This document shows positions 1-9,484 of a DNA stretch of 64,000 bases, piece after piece. Numbering within the stretch: the stretch's first letter is position 1; each line of letters opens with the position of its first letter. The notes below the pieces were generated by a model. The model was not told where the DNA came from, did no database searches, and saw only the letters and a list, made by a program, of their open reading frames with translations. This DNA comes from Sclerodactyla briareus (Eukaryota > Echinodermata > Holothuroidea > Dendrochirotida > Sclerodactylidae), in contig JAODTK010005608.1 in NCBI GenBank assembly GCA_026419785.1, positions 140,515 to 204,514 of the forward strand, in the 5' to 3' direction. The position numbers and the translations under genes were made by a program.

Positions 1-400
1 CCCGCTGCTTCCAGTCGCCCGGCCTTCCTCCGTCAAGCGGCTAGGGCTTTATCTTACCCACTCCCCACTCCTCCCCTCCTTCAACTCCCTGAGGCACCCG
101 AGCGGGCATCCTGGCGGTCGGCCCCAACCCATCCGTTCCTGTCCACAAGGACACAGTGGGACGGGAGCGCGCCATATGCCCAAAGAAGCGCAGTTGACGA
201 TCGCGAATCAGGTAACTAACCTTCACCATCCACGATTTCCAGAGAACATTGGCATTGAGTACATGATTCTGCCAGCGGTAACCGATGATGCGGCGAATAC
301 TGTAGCCAAAAGGGCTCAACGCTTCCTCAGCCACCCATGGGCGTCCTCACTAGAATATAGCAAGACTGGAAGCATAATAAAGCCCCCAAAGCACTGAGCT
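1..400 (-). mobile_element. LINE (non-LTR retrotransposon) 3' fragment in FReP intron, unit 1
   Basis: The minus strand encodes the C-terminal tail typical of non-LTR reverse transcriptase ORFs. A 97-residue frame at 41-334 contains RRIIGYRW, MVKVSYLIRDRQLRFFGH and a downstream GxPRG-like region. That phrase is common at the end of LINE pol proteins in marine invertebrates. The same fragment sits in the same place in units 2 and 3, between the FBG-a middle exon and block D, and there its 3' end runs into a TCAC microsatellite (plus strand). Only the 3' end of the element is present, so it is a dead 5'-truncated copy. The window edge cuts the tail here. Confidence 0.7.
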
Positions 401-928
401 CGGTTCTGCTTATATATCGAGACCGCCACACATCACTATCCAATAACTCCACATACAGCCATAATCCATTCTGGGCTTCCTACTGACTTCGGGCTCCCAT
501 GAAGCTGGGTCACTATTGACAACTACGAGGTGAACGAGTGCCTAAGTGACTTCCACGTCCTCGCCCAATACCTGGACAGGTCCTGCAGCACTGCCCGAGA
601 TTTCACCGAAAGACTCAGTGATTCTTTACAATCAGGTAACAACATAGCAAAGGCTGTGAGTGGGCGGCATCCGAGTATTTTACATATCAATTGGGGGGTA
701 ACTATAGGCAGAGAAATGCTATTCTGACCCTCAATAACATTTGTATGATATAGCCAAAGTTCAGATTCATATTCAATGCCAGACCTGAATGTTGACCATG
801 CCCATGTGTACCAAATTATTCTAACAATTACATTCGGCATTAAATATGGAAAGTAGGTACAATAATTATGCTTCAGTTACTAAGTTTACGATTGATGCAA
901 TAGTATTTTTTTTTTTTCAAATACTAAC
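401..928. other. Conserved intronic stretch between LINE and FBG-a middle exon
   Basis: This stretch is shared by all three units (about 23270-23810 and 50060-50620). On the minus strand it has a 105-residue open frame at 523-840, but the equivalent frames in the other copies do not keep the same peptide and I recognise no domain. It probably is intron. A diverged exon cannot be excluded, because minus-strand residues around 530-640 stay partly similar between copies. Confidence 0.4.
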
Positions 929-1185
929 CTGCATCTCTGGTGTAGGATCCGAGGGTAGACAACTTGTATTTTTCATTCCACGGCTATTCGGAATAGTCGT
1001 ACGAGGCGTGGTGACCATTGCCACTTATGTCGGTAATATCAATACGCAGCTCGTAGTCTATCTGGGCTGTTAGCTTATGAAGCTTCTCATTCCCAAGCCA
1101 AAAGCAATGCAAGGACGCCGAACTCCTCCTTGTACTGAGTCCAATTGCGGTAGAAGCTTCCTGTTCCGTCCTGCTTTTGAAAAAC
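929..1185 (-). CDS. FReP exon: middle part of fibrinogen domain (FBG-a), unit 1
   Basis: The minus-strand translation gives VFQKQDGTGSFYRNWTQY, then a KEEFG-like run, LWLGNEKLHKLTAQ and IDYELRIDITDISGN. This is the central portion of a fibrinogen C-terminal domain (family consensus: FxRNW..Y..GFG, WLGN..lh.LT.q..yeLRid). The exon starts after a CTGCAG acceptor at 1186-1191 with V in phase 0, continuing the GGWT of the upstream exon at 1754, and ends before a GTTAGT donor in phase 1 after RDAG. There is one stop-like disruption near the SYDYSE segment and one or two indels in this copy. Fibrinogen-related proteins are secreted lectin-like molecules binding acetylated sugars or microbes. The calcium and ligand loops would be in the next exon. 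Confidence 0.82.
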
Positions 1186-1265
1186 CTGCAGAAGTATAAA
1201 ATGGTGTGATAACAGAGAATGATTTAAATGATCGAAGTGCGTGCCAGAGCTGGTATTAACTTTCA

Positions 1266-1341
1266 AATTTATTTATTTATTCATTCATTCATTCATTCAT
1301 TCATTCATTCATCTATCTATCTATCTACTATCTATCTATCT

Positions 1342-1373
<32 letters not shown>

Positions 1374-1447
1374 CTATCTATCTATCTATCTATCTATCTA
1401 CTATCTATCTATCTATCTATCTTCTATCTATCTATCTATCTATCTAT
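1266..1447. repeat. ATTC then ATCT microsatellite in FReP intron, unit 1
   Basis: About 50 bases of ATTC repeats run into about 130 bases of ATCT repeats with scattered CTACT interruptions. It lies between the FBG-a middle exon and the EGF/FBG-a exon. The same site holds TTTA repeats in units 2 (24165-24240) and 3 (50930-51020). The overlapping YLSIYLSIY-type open frames are artefacts of the repeat. Confidence 0.95.
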
Positions 1448-1753
1448 GTAGCACTGTGTGCACATAAAAGCAGTGAGAATATCTTGAAGAGAAATGATTG
1501 GCATGAACCAAAATTCAGAGTCAGGTCGGATGGGTGCAGTGGAAGGTACAACGGGATTGCTTGGACAACGTGGCTTGAACACTATCTCTCTTTCCGAGCA
1601 GGAGTTACTTAGATTCAGTGACTTACTTAGTTTTAGTGAGTTTTTCATAACATGTATGTATAACAATGTAATTGTTGTTTGAGGTTGGAGTTCCTGATTC
1701 ATTACCGCGGTGTATCACCTACATGAGAGCCGAAGGCGAAAGATAGAACTTAC

Positions 1754-2062
1754 CGTCCAACCGCCTCCGTCATTCATGTTACAAAACACTTGGAATGGAT
1801 TCTCTGACCAGTCTGGTTTTATGTCGTACACACCGATGATGGCTGTTTCATCGCGCTATAGATCTGCTGGCAATCTGTGCAGTGAATTACACTGCACTCC
1901 ATCGCCTTCGTACCCCTGGTTACAGGACAAGTCCTCCGTTTGTCGCCCTTGCTCACAACACCATGTGAGTCTATATCATCTGAAGTTCTCCTCACATCTC
2001 AGCTGGCCGGACAGACAGGAACATCTCCTGTTGCAGTTTGGGAAGATGTAGATTCCCCCCTC
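1754..2062 (-). CDS. FReP exon: Cys-rich hinge, EGF-like domain and start of fibrinogen domain (FBG-a), unit 1
   Basis: From 5' on the minus strand, the exon follows a CCCCCAG acceptor. It encodes a short Cys-rich hinge (CNRRCSCLSGQLRCEENF) and then an EGF-like module with CSSHGVC and CNQGYEGDGV. The N-terminus of a fibrinogen domain follows: DETAIIGVYDIKPDWSENPF, then QVFCNMNDGGGWT. It ends exactly at ACG/GTAAGT in phase 0, joining to VFQKQDG of the next exon. The GVYxIxP, FxVxCxM and GGGWT motifs are diagnostic of the family. At least two frame slips are present in this copy around the EGF module. A matching exon is at 24586-24892 and 7372-7686, and it is missing from unit 3. Confidence 0.83.
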
Positions 2063-2550
2063 CTGGGGGATATGAAATTTTACAGGTGAACGTTTGTTTA
2101 GTGTCCACTGCCATACTACAACTCTTTATACCACATGAAGGGTCAAAATTACCAGCTCATTAATTAGAACCACGTATCTCCCATTAGAGTGCGGAATCCT
2201 AAGTTCACGCAGCATTTATAAGACAATATTGTAATGATAACTAAGAGTATGAAACCCATACGATAACGGGGAGTAACAACCCTGCATTTGGAGTGGCATT
2301 TTCCTTAGATAGCACAGGCAGAAAAACGACCGGCGACGTTTGAAGAACGTTACAGTAGGGAATAATTATCAATGCAATTTCGTTATGATAAGCATATCGT
2401 TACGATTTTATGTCAATGTTGAATAAGAAAATATTGATGTAACTACATGTGACGGTCTTGTGCATTATTCGACTATATTATTGTAATTGTGACTGAAAAC
2501 TTCGAATAAACAGAATAAGTGAAGTGAAGAAATGGCCTTTACTGACTTAC

Positions 2551-2769
2551 ATGTAAAAATAGTTTCTAGGGTTTGTTGTCCTTGTGTCATGAGCAGGTGG
2601 CCACATTCTGCTCGAGGTATACAGTGGCCATCTTTCAGTAGGAATCCATCGGGGCCACACAAACCCTGTCACGTGACAAGTTGGAAGGACTGCGGCGCTG
2701 GATAGCACATGACTGCTGACACGAACGGCCCCGGGTACCATTTTTGTCGGACAAAGGGTTCATAATTTC
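2551..2769 (-). CDS. FReP exon: TIL-type cysteine-rich domain, unit 1
   Basis: The minus-strand frames give CPTxMVPGxxSCQQSCAH, then a CHVTGFVCPDGFLLKDG run, HCIPRAECGHLLMTQGQQ and TIFT before a GTAAGT donor. CPDGFLLKDGxCIPxxECGC is the hallmark of the trypsin-inhibitor-like (TIL) fold found in von Willebrand factor-type proteins and protease inhibitors. The acceptor is AACAG at 2770-2774. Three other copies (8216-8423, 25502-25711, 51785-51996) agree on the cysteine spacing. The C.C..GxLxC hinge that completes such modules is encoded at the start of the next exon (to 2062), so the two exons belong together. This copy has a few indels. Confidence 0.8.
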
Positions 2770-3249
2770 CTGTTAGGGAGAATTATCCAGGGGATCAAAC
2801 GGTCATTAACGATAACTTTACTATGTCAGCCCATACCACATACCACGAGAACGGGAATTGCTCAACCGAAACAATGAAATAGTCCAACTGCGGCGTAATT
2901 TTTTTAATAAATCATAAGCACGTACGGGTTAATTGATTTAATAACAGTCATACAACGGCTGAATAACTTTACACTACAGCAGCAAGCGGTCAATCGAAAG
3001 GTGTGTAAGTTGTGTAGTGTGTATTTTCTAGTTTCTACCAACCATCCAATACGGCAGCAATAAGTCAATTGCACAGTCGGTGGGGGGTGGGGGAGGGGTG
3101 CGCGGCGTGGGGCGTGGAACAGGGGTGGGGGGGTGTACACTGAAAGTGTGCAAACATGGTGCGTACCGATTGATTACACCTAGCATATTCAACGTGTTTG
3201 CACATATAAGACAAAAGAAAATGCTATTCAAAATGAAAATTTAGCTCAC
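2770..3249. other. Intron-like stretch with internal partial repeats, unit 1
   Basis: No exon is visible between the FBG-b middle exon and the TIL exon. The stretch contains two diverged copies of a motif around CATCCAATACGGCAGCAA / CATACAACGGCTGAATAA followed by a GTCAATxGAAAGCGTT-like run. The duplication is clearer at 8570-8870 and 52140-52440. A short G/C-homopolymer-rich patch lies at 3080-3135. I looked here specifically for the missing C-terminal third of FBG-b and did not find it. Confidence 0.5.
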
Positions 3250-3498
3250 TATTGTACTGTCCCGCGCTGATGAGTCTTAAGTTACTAGGGCTTCATAGAT
3301 ACGGAAATGATCATACGTGACGAAGAAGGTCGATCCTCGTAGGCTCACGCGATACGAAGCTGGTATTGTTTCTGGTTGGTCATATACGCCAGTTTCCGGT
3401 TGCCTAGCCCAAACTCCTGGGAAGGAAATCCAAACCGGTTTCGTATTCCTCCCAATCGCGGGTGAAGTTGATTTGTGCATCAGTGCGACGCTGGATAC
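3250..3498 (-). CDS. FReP exon: middle part of a second fibrinogen domain (FBG-b), unit 1
   Basis: The minus strand encodes VIQRRTDAQINFTRDW, EEYETGF, PSQEFWLGNRKLAYLTNQ, YQLRID, TYDHFRI and RLISAGQYN. These are assembled by comparing this copy with 26063-26314, 52532-52793 and 8960-9215, each of which is interrupted by different indels. It is the same region of the fibrinogen fold as FBG-a, with a clearly different sequence. The acceptor is TTCCGCAG at 3499-3506. The donor GTGAGC follows at 3244-3249. The start VIQRR joins smoothly in phase 0 to the end of the exon at 4414. Confidence 0.8.
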
Positions 3499-3599
3499 CT
3501 GCGGAAGTTCCCAAACCCTCTTAGTTTGTACAACGTCAATTAATTTATTATATCAAATTAAATCAATTATATATCATTATACAATATCAACACATATTC

Positions 3600-3865
3600 C
3601 TCAGAGCTATGTAATTTTCGTAGTTTTCCACCCCTCCCTCCTCACTTCACGGGACTTCCATTTTTTTAAGTCAGGCCAAACGTATCTGCTCAAGACAAAC
3701 TGGACTCATGAATAACTCGGCGGCCTGAACTGCATTCCTCGAGAGAGGATTCCCTAACTAATTCGCAAAAAAATTAAGGAAGGCCACATAGCATCACAAG
3801 AGTAGGTACGAATCAGCAACCGACAACCCCCCGTTATCATTTGTTACCGGAGTACTCCCCACGGT
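3600..3865 (+). repeat. Inverted-repeat arm (partner at 9485-9797)
   Basis: The reverse complement of 9485-9797 aligns along this whole stretch, for example the shared core GTCAGGCCxAAACGTATCTGCTC and the segment CGACAACCCCCCGT. The two arms lie about 5.6 kb apart and flank the remainder of block A1, block B1 and the extra A copy. It has no coding features. Confidence 0.75.
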
Positions 3866-4413
3866 CTTCTCGTTTTTTTGTCGCCACGTATTCAGAACAT
3901 TTGGTTGGTTGGCCCAACTCGTCCAATCGGAATGAGTCTATGACTACCTCTTCCCCGGCCCCTCTCTCTCCTTGAGTCAACCCCCCAACCTCATGCTCAT
4001 ATTTGCAGGAAGCAGTTCGGCCCCCACCAGGCACACGAACACAGAAAGCAGGTAATTCCTCCTGTGGCAGTAAGAGGAGCCACATGTGCAAAAGCAAAAG
4101 CTTTCAAATAAAGCCCACTCACCACACCTCAGTATAATTTCGAGCTCTATCTACCCTCATTCAATTGCACACACCGCCAGTGCTATATATTTCCTGTGAA
4201 TGGTTTGAACAAGGACCTATCCTTCCTAATCGATTACCTGTACGCGGTACTTCAAGTGAGTTATTATATGTCACTCGCGCAGTTCACACGACAGGGTCCC
4301 TCGAAAATCCCGTATAATTTGTGTATAAGTGAACAAATACCGGTTACAGATAATGCCTCACCTATAGTGTTACGTAATCTAAGTATGTGTATAGGATAAT
4401 GCAGTTATCTTAC

Positions 4414-4531
4414 TGTGTAGCATCATTATCGAACAGACTTCGAAGACATCGGGGTAGCCTGCGGGTTTCACTGCAAAGACACCGCCGAATTTACTGATGA
4501 AACATTGATCCCTAGGACCTCCAGAACAACT
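4414..4531 (-). CDS. FReP exon: N-terminal part of fibrinogen domain FBG-b, unit 1
   Basis: The minus-strand product, read with the copies at 26632-26748 and 53751-53872, is RDCPEVLGQCSSVNSSGVFV, then IKPDGYPDVFEVACD, a D/N residue and GY(T/M). This is the opening of a fibrinogen domain (DCxExxxxC, SGVxxIxPDG, FEVxCD). It ends at a GTAAG donor in phase 0, and the next exon (3498) opens with VIQRR, which restores the usual ...WTVIQRR core. The acceptor AG is at 4532-4533. A shorter loop replaces the common MxxxGGGW, so this domain differs from FBG-a. This copy shows indels around the IKPDG part. Confidence 0.78.
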
Positions 4532-4593
4532 CTCGGATATTTCGAATGTTGGGTAGAAGAAATACGATGCGCTATGAAAGGCAAACGACTATA

Positions 4594-4690
4594 GATATAT
4601 ATATATATATATATCTAGTTATATAGATTCTAATATATATAATATAGATATATCAGCTATATATAATATATATTATATATATAATATATA

Positions 4691-4730
<40 letters not shown>
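4594..4730. repeat. TA-rich microsatellite, block B1
   Basis: A nearly pure (TA)n tract with short interruptions starts just upstream of the FBG-b N-terminal exon. A TA tract lies at the same place in unit 3 (53938-54067), so the tract predates duplication. Length is unreliable in such runs. Confidence 0.95.
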
Positions 4731-4731
<1 letters not shown>

Positions 4732-4739
4732 AATACGCA

Positions 4740-5584
4740 AAAACGGACAAGACATATGTCAACTGTAAATCCACGCGAGTTTGGTGAGCACATCAGTTTT
4801 TAGGCAAGTGTCGTTATTGCCACCAGAATATACTTTTGATTGAAGAGAAACAGAGAAAAATCATTCCACCCCAAATTACGATAACGGCAGTAGGCAATGG
4901 CCTAGAGGCCCCCCATGGCTGTGGGCTTTCTTAATTCTTAACACGTATGTATGTCCCGTGGAGAATTTCCAAAGAATGGGGGTCGACAGACTCTTAAAAC
5001 AAAAGACTGAATGTTCACTCCCATGAAGTGGAGTGGAATTCGAAGTGTGCTGACTGACCCCCCAATGTGTTCATAGAGAGCACGAGCCCGGTGATCATCA
5101 CTTCATTTCAGAGCGCACTTCACTCCATTGGAGCGAATCTCTTTCTCCCATTATAGTGTGATACCTCAACTCTATTATATTGAATTTCCACTCTACATTC
5201 GAGGAGTGCTGAGTGACCACTCCAATGGATGGACATTCACTCTTTTGGTATTGTAGAGAGCAATGCATGAGTGACATGGGTTTCTACAGACATGATATGA
5301 ATAATATTGAATAATTCCTCCGGATGAAGCTGTTCAGTAGTTTTTGGTTATTTCCATGCCTGGCAGGTCCCAGAGAATGTAAAAGCATTTCCCGGGTTGG
5401 TCGATTCCCCGAGTGCGGAAGGTTAACGGAACAAAAGGAACCCCCTCTTGAGGGAATATTTCAAACGATTCCCACCAATAGACTATGTATGCCTATTTGC
5501 AGGCGAAATAAAGGAATTTGCACGATGTATGTGACACGATTATGCCTATTTTTGCAGCAAGCTACTGATATGCTCACTATACGA
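4740..5584. other. Block B1 intron-like region, no exon recognised
   Basis: Contains a patch (about 5020-5275) of loosely repeated CACTCCAATGGAGTG-like words and their complements. Only the first part (to about 5130) has a counterpart in unit 3 (54360-54470). The 93-residue plus-strand frame beginning at 5324 has no family resemblance. Confidence 0.4.
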
Positions 5585-5830
5585 TGTCCCATTCGCGTTC
5601 CATAATTGGTCATCATCGTACGGGCTGTCGCGCGCGATTCGCGCGATTCGAATTGTCACCTGACAATTCTGATTTTAGATCGGCCCGCGACAAAAATAAA
5701 ATCGCCATTCGCGCATTCTCCTATTCCGCGTGCCAAATGAATAGACTTATAGAATACATGAGCAAAAATAGTCTGTTTCGCGTATTCGCCTATTCGCACA
5801 TCTGCGTGCCTTTGAAGCAGCTTTACTAAC
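5585..5830. mobile_element. MITE-like CpG-rich element, block B1 (short form)
   Basis: It begins with a TTCGCGTTCCATAATTGG-like end. It holds the palindrome AATTGTCACCTGACAATT at 5651-5668, CGCGCGATTCGCGCGATTCG at about 5632-5650, and repeated GCGTATTCGCCTATTCGC words. Unit 3 carries a longer form at 54721-55255 whose right end (TATGGAACGCC) mirrors the left end. Unit 2 has no clear copy. No coding capacity is credible. A non-autonomous DNA element or foldback repeat is the best guess. Confidence 0.45.
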
Positions 5831-6001
5831 TGAAATACATATTTTGTTTCAGGTTCTTCCAATATTCCGGAAGTCTCTCGTAAATACTGGGACCCTCCGC
5901 CTTAGAGTCGCATTATAATTCTCTCCTTCGAGGTCTATGCGCATCTCTGAAACAGAAACTCCCTTTAATGTTTCCCTAACCCTTGTCAATAAACAATCGA
6001 T

Positions 6002-6160
6002 TCAGTAATACGAGCAGCGAACCGGAACAATCTGGAGAATATGTTGTTGGAAATTCGAGGAGGAATAAAACTCACACGTATCGCTTGCAAAACCTTGGTA
6101 GGATTGGCCCTGTAAGTAAACCATGTGACAAAAAATAAATACTGAGATGAATTCTTCCAT
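6002..6160 (-). CDS. Possible first exon of FReP gene with signal peptide, unit 1
   Basis: A minus-strand ATG at 6160 opens a 52-residue frame that begins MEEFISVFIFCHMVYLQGQS, followed by YQGFASDTCEFYSSSNF. The hydrophobic start and the polar Cys-containing follow-up suit a secreted protein, and the position is upstream of all FReP exons. The equivalent region in unit 2 (27849-28094) reads NPTNSFAGDKCEFYSS, and unit 3 (55530-55760) has LMLFFFVVTMVSY before a related stretch. Conservation of xFAxDxCEFYSS supports coding, but the true splice sites are not clear. CTTACAG followed by GGCAATCC could alternatively be an acceptor here. Confidence 0.3.
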   Translation of the reverse strand: MEEFISVFIFCHMVYLQGQSYQGFASDTCEFYSSSNFQQHILQIVPVRCSYY

Positions 6161-6209
6161 ACATTGATGACAGTGACATAAATATTATTAGATAGTGAAC
6201 GAGATTTCA

Positions 6210-6970
6210 TTAATTATTTTTCTAGTAATAGGCTCTAGTACTATAGGCTGTATTTGAAGAAAAAAAAAATGATCAAACCTTTCGTGACAGGGGCAATGAA
6301 GATACTTGTATAATTGCATCTCCAGTAGAAATATGAGGAGAGTTTCAAAGCTTCTTGTATGGAGAATCTTGAATTGAAAATAATTAGCTTAGCGATTTAT
6401 GCAGCCAAAATGACTGGCCACCTCTCTCGGATGGGAAAACTATTTCTGTAACGATTATAGAATGGATTAGAATAATATGAGATAGTCTGCAATTTGCTCA
6501 TTTTTTTCCTTGGACGCAGAGTACAGGAATCGATAGAGTCACGCATGGCGTTTGTGAGTATCTGTATGTGTGCGTGTGTCCGTGTGCGCGCGCGTGTTGT
6601 ACCACCTTAACCTTGTATCAGATAGGTCATTCATGGCCGGGTTGATGAAGTTTTTCAAACTTAATGACTACTCCATGACTGTAGTCATGATCCTCTAATT
6701 TGTATGTCATAGAATAATCATTTCAAACCCTGAGACCTAAATAATAGGTAAATTGTGGATAAATACACAAGTAAGGAAAAAGAAGGGACGAATAAATTCA
6801 AACGACAATTGGCCAATTTCAAGGAAACGTGGAAACTTGTACACAATTGATATATGGGTACTAATTAATCAGCTAGCTAAACATGCATGCTTGCCAGATG
6901 AATCTGTACCTTGGTGGTGTGTTACCCATGATGATACATGGGCCCATAACCACTCGAAGTTCACACCCCT
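6210..6970. promoter_or_regulatory. Conserved upstream flank of FReP gene, unit 1 (promoter candidate)
   Basis: About 700 bases upstream of the possible signal-peptide exon are shared with 28090-28470 and 55770-56250. On the minus strand this would be the proximal promoter and 5' UTR. A GT/TGCG-rich microsatellite at about 6555-6600 recurs in the other units (28405-28470, 56085-56115). No clear TATA box or initiator can be asserted. The call rests only on position and conservation. Confidence 0.25.
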
Positions 6971-7371
6971 TACTATTCATTCATTCATTCATCTATTACA
7001 GCATCATCTATCTACGATCTAAGCTATCTATCTATCGAAGCTATCTTTCGATCTATCTATATATCTAGCACTGTGTGCACATAAAAACGTAGTGAGAATA
7101 TCTTGAAGAGAAAGTTGGCATTGTGAACCAAAATCGAATCAGGTCGGGATGGGTGCAGTGGAGGTACAACGGGATTTGCTTGGACAACGTGGCTTGAACA
7201 CTATCTCTTCTTTCCGAGCAGGAGTTACTTAGATTCAGTGACGTACTAGTTTTAGTGGTTGGCATAGACAGTATGTATAACAATGTAATTGTTGCTTGAG
7301 TTGGAGTTCCTGATTTCATTTGACCGCGGGGTATCACATCATGAGAGCCGAAGGCGAAAGATAGAACTTAC

Positions 7372-7686
7372 CGTCCAAACCGCCTCCGTCATTCATGTTA
7401 CAAAACACACGTGGAATGGATCTCTGACCAGTCTGGTTTTATGTCGTACACACCGATGATGGCTGTTTCATCGCGCTATAGATCTGCTGGCAATCTGTTG
7501 GCAGTGGAATTACAATGCACTCCATGTCTTAGTACCCCTGGTACAGCGAACATTCCATCCGTGTCGCCCTTGCTCACAAAACCCATGTGAGGCTACATCT
7601 GGAAAGTTCTCCTCACACTCAAGCTGGCCCGGAAAGGAAAGGAACAGCTCCTGTTGCAGAGTTGGGAAGAATGTAGTGCCCCCCTC
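7372..7686 (-). pseudogene. Orphan EGF/FBG-a N-terminal exon copy
   Basis: Second unit-1 copy of the exon at 1754-2062, with the same CCCAG acceptor and ACG/GTAAGT donor. The minus-strand frames show LECEENFP, SHGFCEQGRHGWN, IKPDWSE-like and GGGWT-equivalent segments. It has several frame slips. No FBG-a middle or C-terminal exon lies downstream before block B1, so it is unlikely to be used in a complete gene unless splicing skips over block B1 into A1. Confidence 0.65.
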
Positions 7687-8215
7687 CTGGGGATAGTGAA
7701 ATTTACTGGTGACGTGTTTAGGTGTGGCACTTGCACATACTACCACGCTTCATCCACATGAAACGGTCAATTCTTTCAAAACTACCAGTCATTAATCAGA
7801 ACACGTACTCCAGATTAGAGTGCGGAATCCTAAGTTCACGGCAGCAGCATTTATAGAAACAAATATGTAATGATAAACTAAGAAACATGAAACACATACG
7901 ATAACGTTTGTGAAGTAAACAACTTGCATTGGAGGGTTAGAGTGGCTGTCTTAGGGATAGCAAACAGCAGAAGAAAAACGCGGCGACGTTTGAATGACGT
8001 TACATTAGGAAATAATTTCAATGCAATTTCGTTATTGATAAAGCATAGCGTTACGATTGTATGTCGATGTTTTAAATAAGTGAAATATTTGATGTAACGA
8101 CATGGAACGGTCTTGTTGCATATTCGACGATCGATAAAGGATTGTTAATGTGAGACTGAACAAATTCGAATAAAAGGAATAAAGGTGAAGGACGAAATGC
8201 GCTTAGCTGACGTAC

Positions 8216-8423
8216 ATGTAAAATAGTTTCTTGTTGCCTGTGTAATGAAGCAGGCCACATTCTGCGCGAGGGATTACAGTGGCCATCTTTAGCAGGAACC
8301 ACGGGGAGGCAGACAAAACCCTGTCACGGACAGTTGGAAGGACTGCAGGTGTCTGGTTGGACACATGATGTGGCAGGAAACAGGTACCGGGTACCATGTT
8401 GGTCGGACAAGCGGTTACAGTTT
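8216..8423 (-). pseudogene. Orphan TIL exon copy
   Basis: Matches the TIL exon at 2551-2769. The minus strand gives MVPGTCFLP, CPTVRDRVLS-like and ECGLLHYTGNKK segments, with TIL cysteines partly displaced by indels. The donor reads GTACGT instead of GTAAGT. The acceptor CCCCCACAG is intact at 8424-8432. Confidence 0.62.
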
Positions 8424-8959
8424 CTGTGGGGGAAAATTATCCAGGGGATCAAACGGTCATTAACGATAACTTTACTATGTCAGCCCATACCAAATACCAC
8501 GAGAACAGGAAGTGCTGACCGAAACAATGTCCAATTGCGGCGTTAATTTTAATTTGACACGACGGGTTAATGATTTAATAAAAAAATCAACAACGGCTGA
8601 GAAACTTATACAGCAAGCAAGGGTTAATTCGGAAGCGTTGAACTGAAAAGTGTGTAAATGTGCAACATGGAACAAGACAGATTGTACCAAAAACAATGTC
8701 AAAACTGCGGCGAATTTTTGCTCGAATGACAACGTACGGGATCATAGTTCTAGTTCATACAAGCATCCAATACGGCAGACGAGTCTTTACTACAGCAAGA
8801 AGCACGTCAATTGAAACGGTCCAACTGAAAAGGTCTGTAAACTGAAAGTGTGCACCATGGGGGACGTTACTCGATGTGTTACACTAGCCATATGTTAACG
8901 TGTTTGCCCTCATATAGGAACAAAAGAAAATGCTTATTCAAAATGAGAGATTAGCTCAC

Positions 8960-9215
8960 ATGTACGCCCCGCCGCTGATAGTGATGTAGTTACATGGGCA
9001 TCAGAAATACGGAATGATCAGACGGGAACGGCGAAGGTCGCATCCATCGTTGAGCTCACGTCGAGTACGAAGCTGGTAGTGTTTCTGGTTGGTTAGATAC
9101 GCCAGTTTCCCGGATTGCCTAGACCAAAAACTCCTGGACGGAAATCCAAACCCGGTTTCGTATTCCTCCCAATCGCGGGTGAAGTTGATTTGTGCATCAG
9201 TGCGACGCTGGGTAC
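8960..9215 (-). pseudogene. Orphan FBG-b middle exon copy
   Basis: Matches 3250-3498: the minus strand shows TDAQINFTRDWEE, YETGF and VWISVQEF/LGNPG segments with several slips. The acceptor sequence reads CCGCGGTAC where other copies have CCGCAGGTTATCC, so the AG appears lost or miscalled. No FBG-b N-terminal exon lies upstream of it in this extra copy. Confidence 0.6.
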
Positions 9216-9304
9216 CGCGGAAGGTTCCAAAACGACTCTTGTTGTAACAAACTCATATATCATTCATATATCATTCATATATCATTCATATATCATTATA
9301 TCAA

Positions 9305-9327
9305 TATCACACATATAAATATAAATA

Positions 9328-9365
<38 letters not shown>

Positions 9366-9480
9366 TTATATATTAGATATATATATATTATATATTTATA
9401 TATATATATAATATAATTATAGATATTATATAAGCATTTATAATATATATATATATATAGAGATATATATGATGTATATA
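9305..9480. repeat. TA-rich tract
   Basis: Interrupted (TA)n following ATATCATTC repeats at the end of the extra A copy. Confidence 0.93.
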
Positions 9481-9484
9481 AAAT

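Larger units (their letters stand above)
6975..9300. repeat. Extra partial copy of block A inside unit 1
   Basis: This segment matches 1290-3540 in direct orientation. It starts within the ATTC/ATCT microsatellite (6975-7068), then follows block A through the EGF/FBG-a, TIL and FBG-b middle exons, ending near 9250 in ATATCATTC repeats. It lacks the left half of block A (LINE and FBG-a middle exon). It sits between blocks B1 and C1, where unit 3 has 56250-57060. The microsatellite at the join suggests recombination there. Confidence 0.85.

Noticed and set aside
1228-1612. Open frames rich in YLSIYLSIY
   Set aside because: They are translations of the ATCT microsatellite.
3268-3276. CTGATGAGT, resembling the other hammerhead core
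   Set aside because: It lies inside the FBG-b exon on the opposite strand (RLISAG codons), with no GAAAC partner.
5324-5829. Two plus-strand ORFs of 81-93 residues
   Set aside because: They cover the MITE-like element and adjacent intron, change between units and have no domain.
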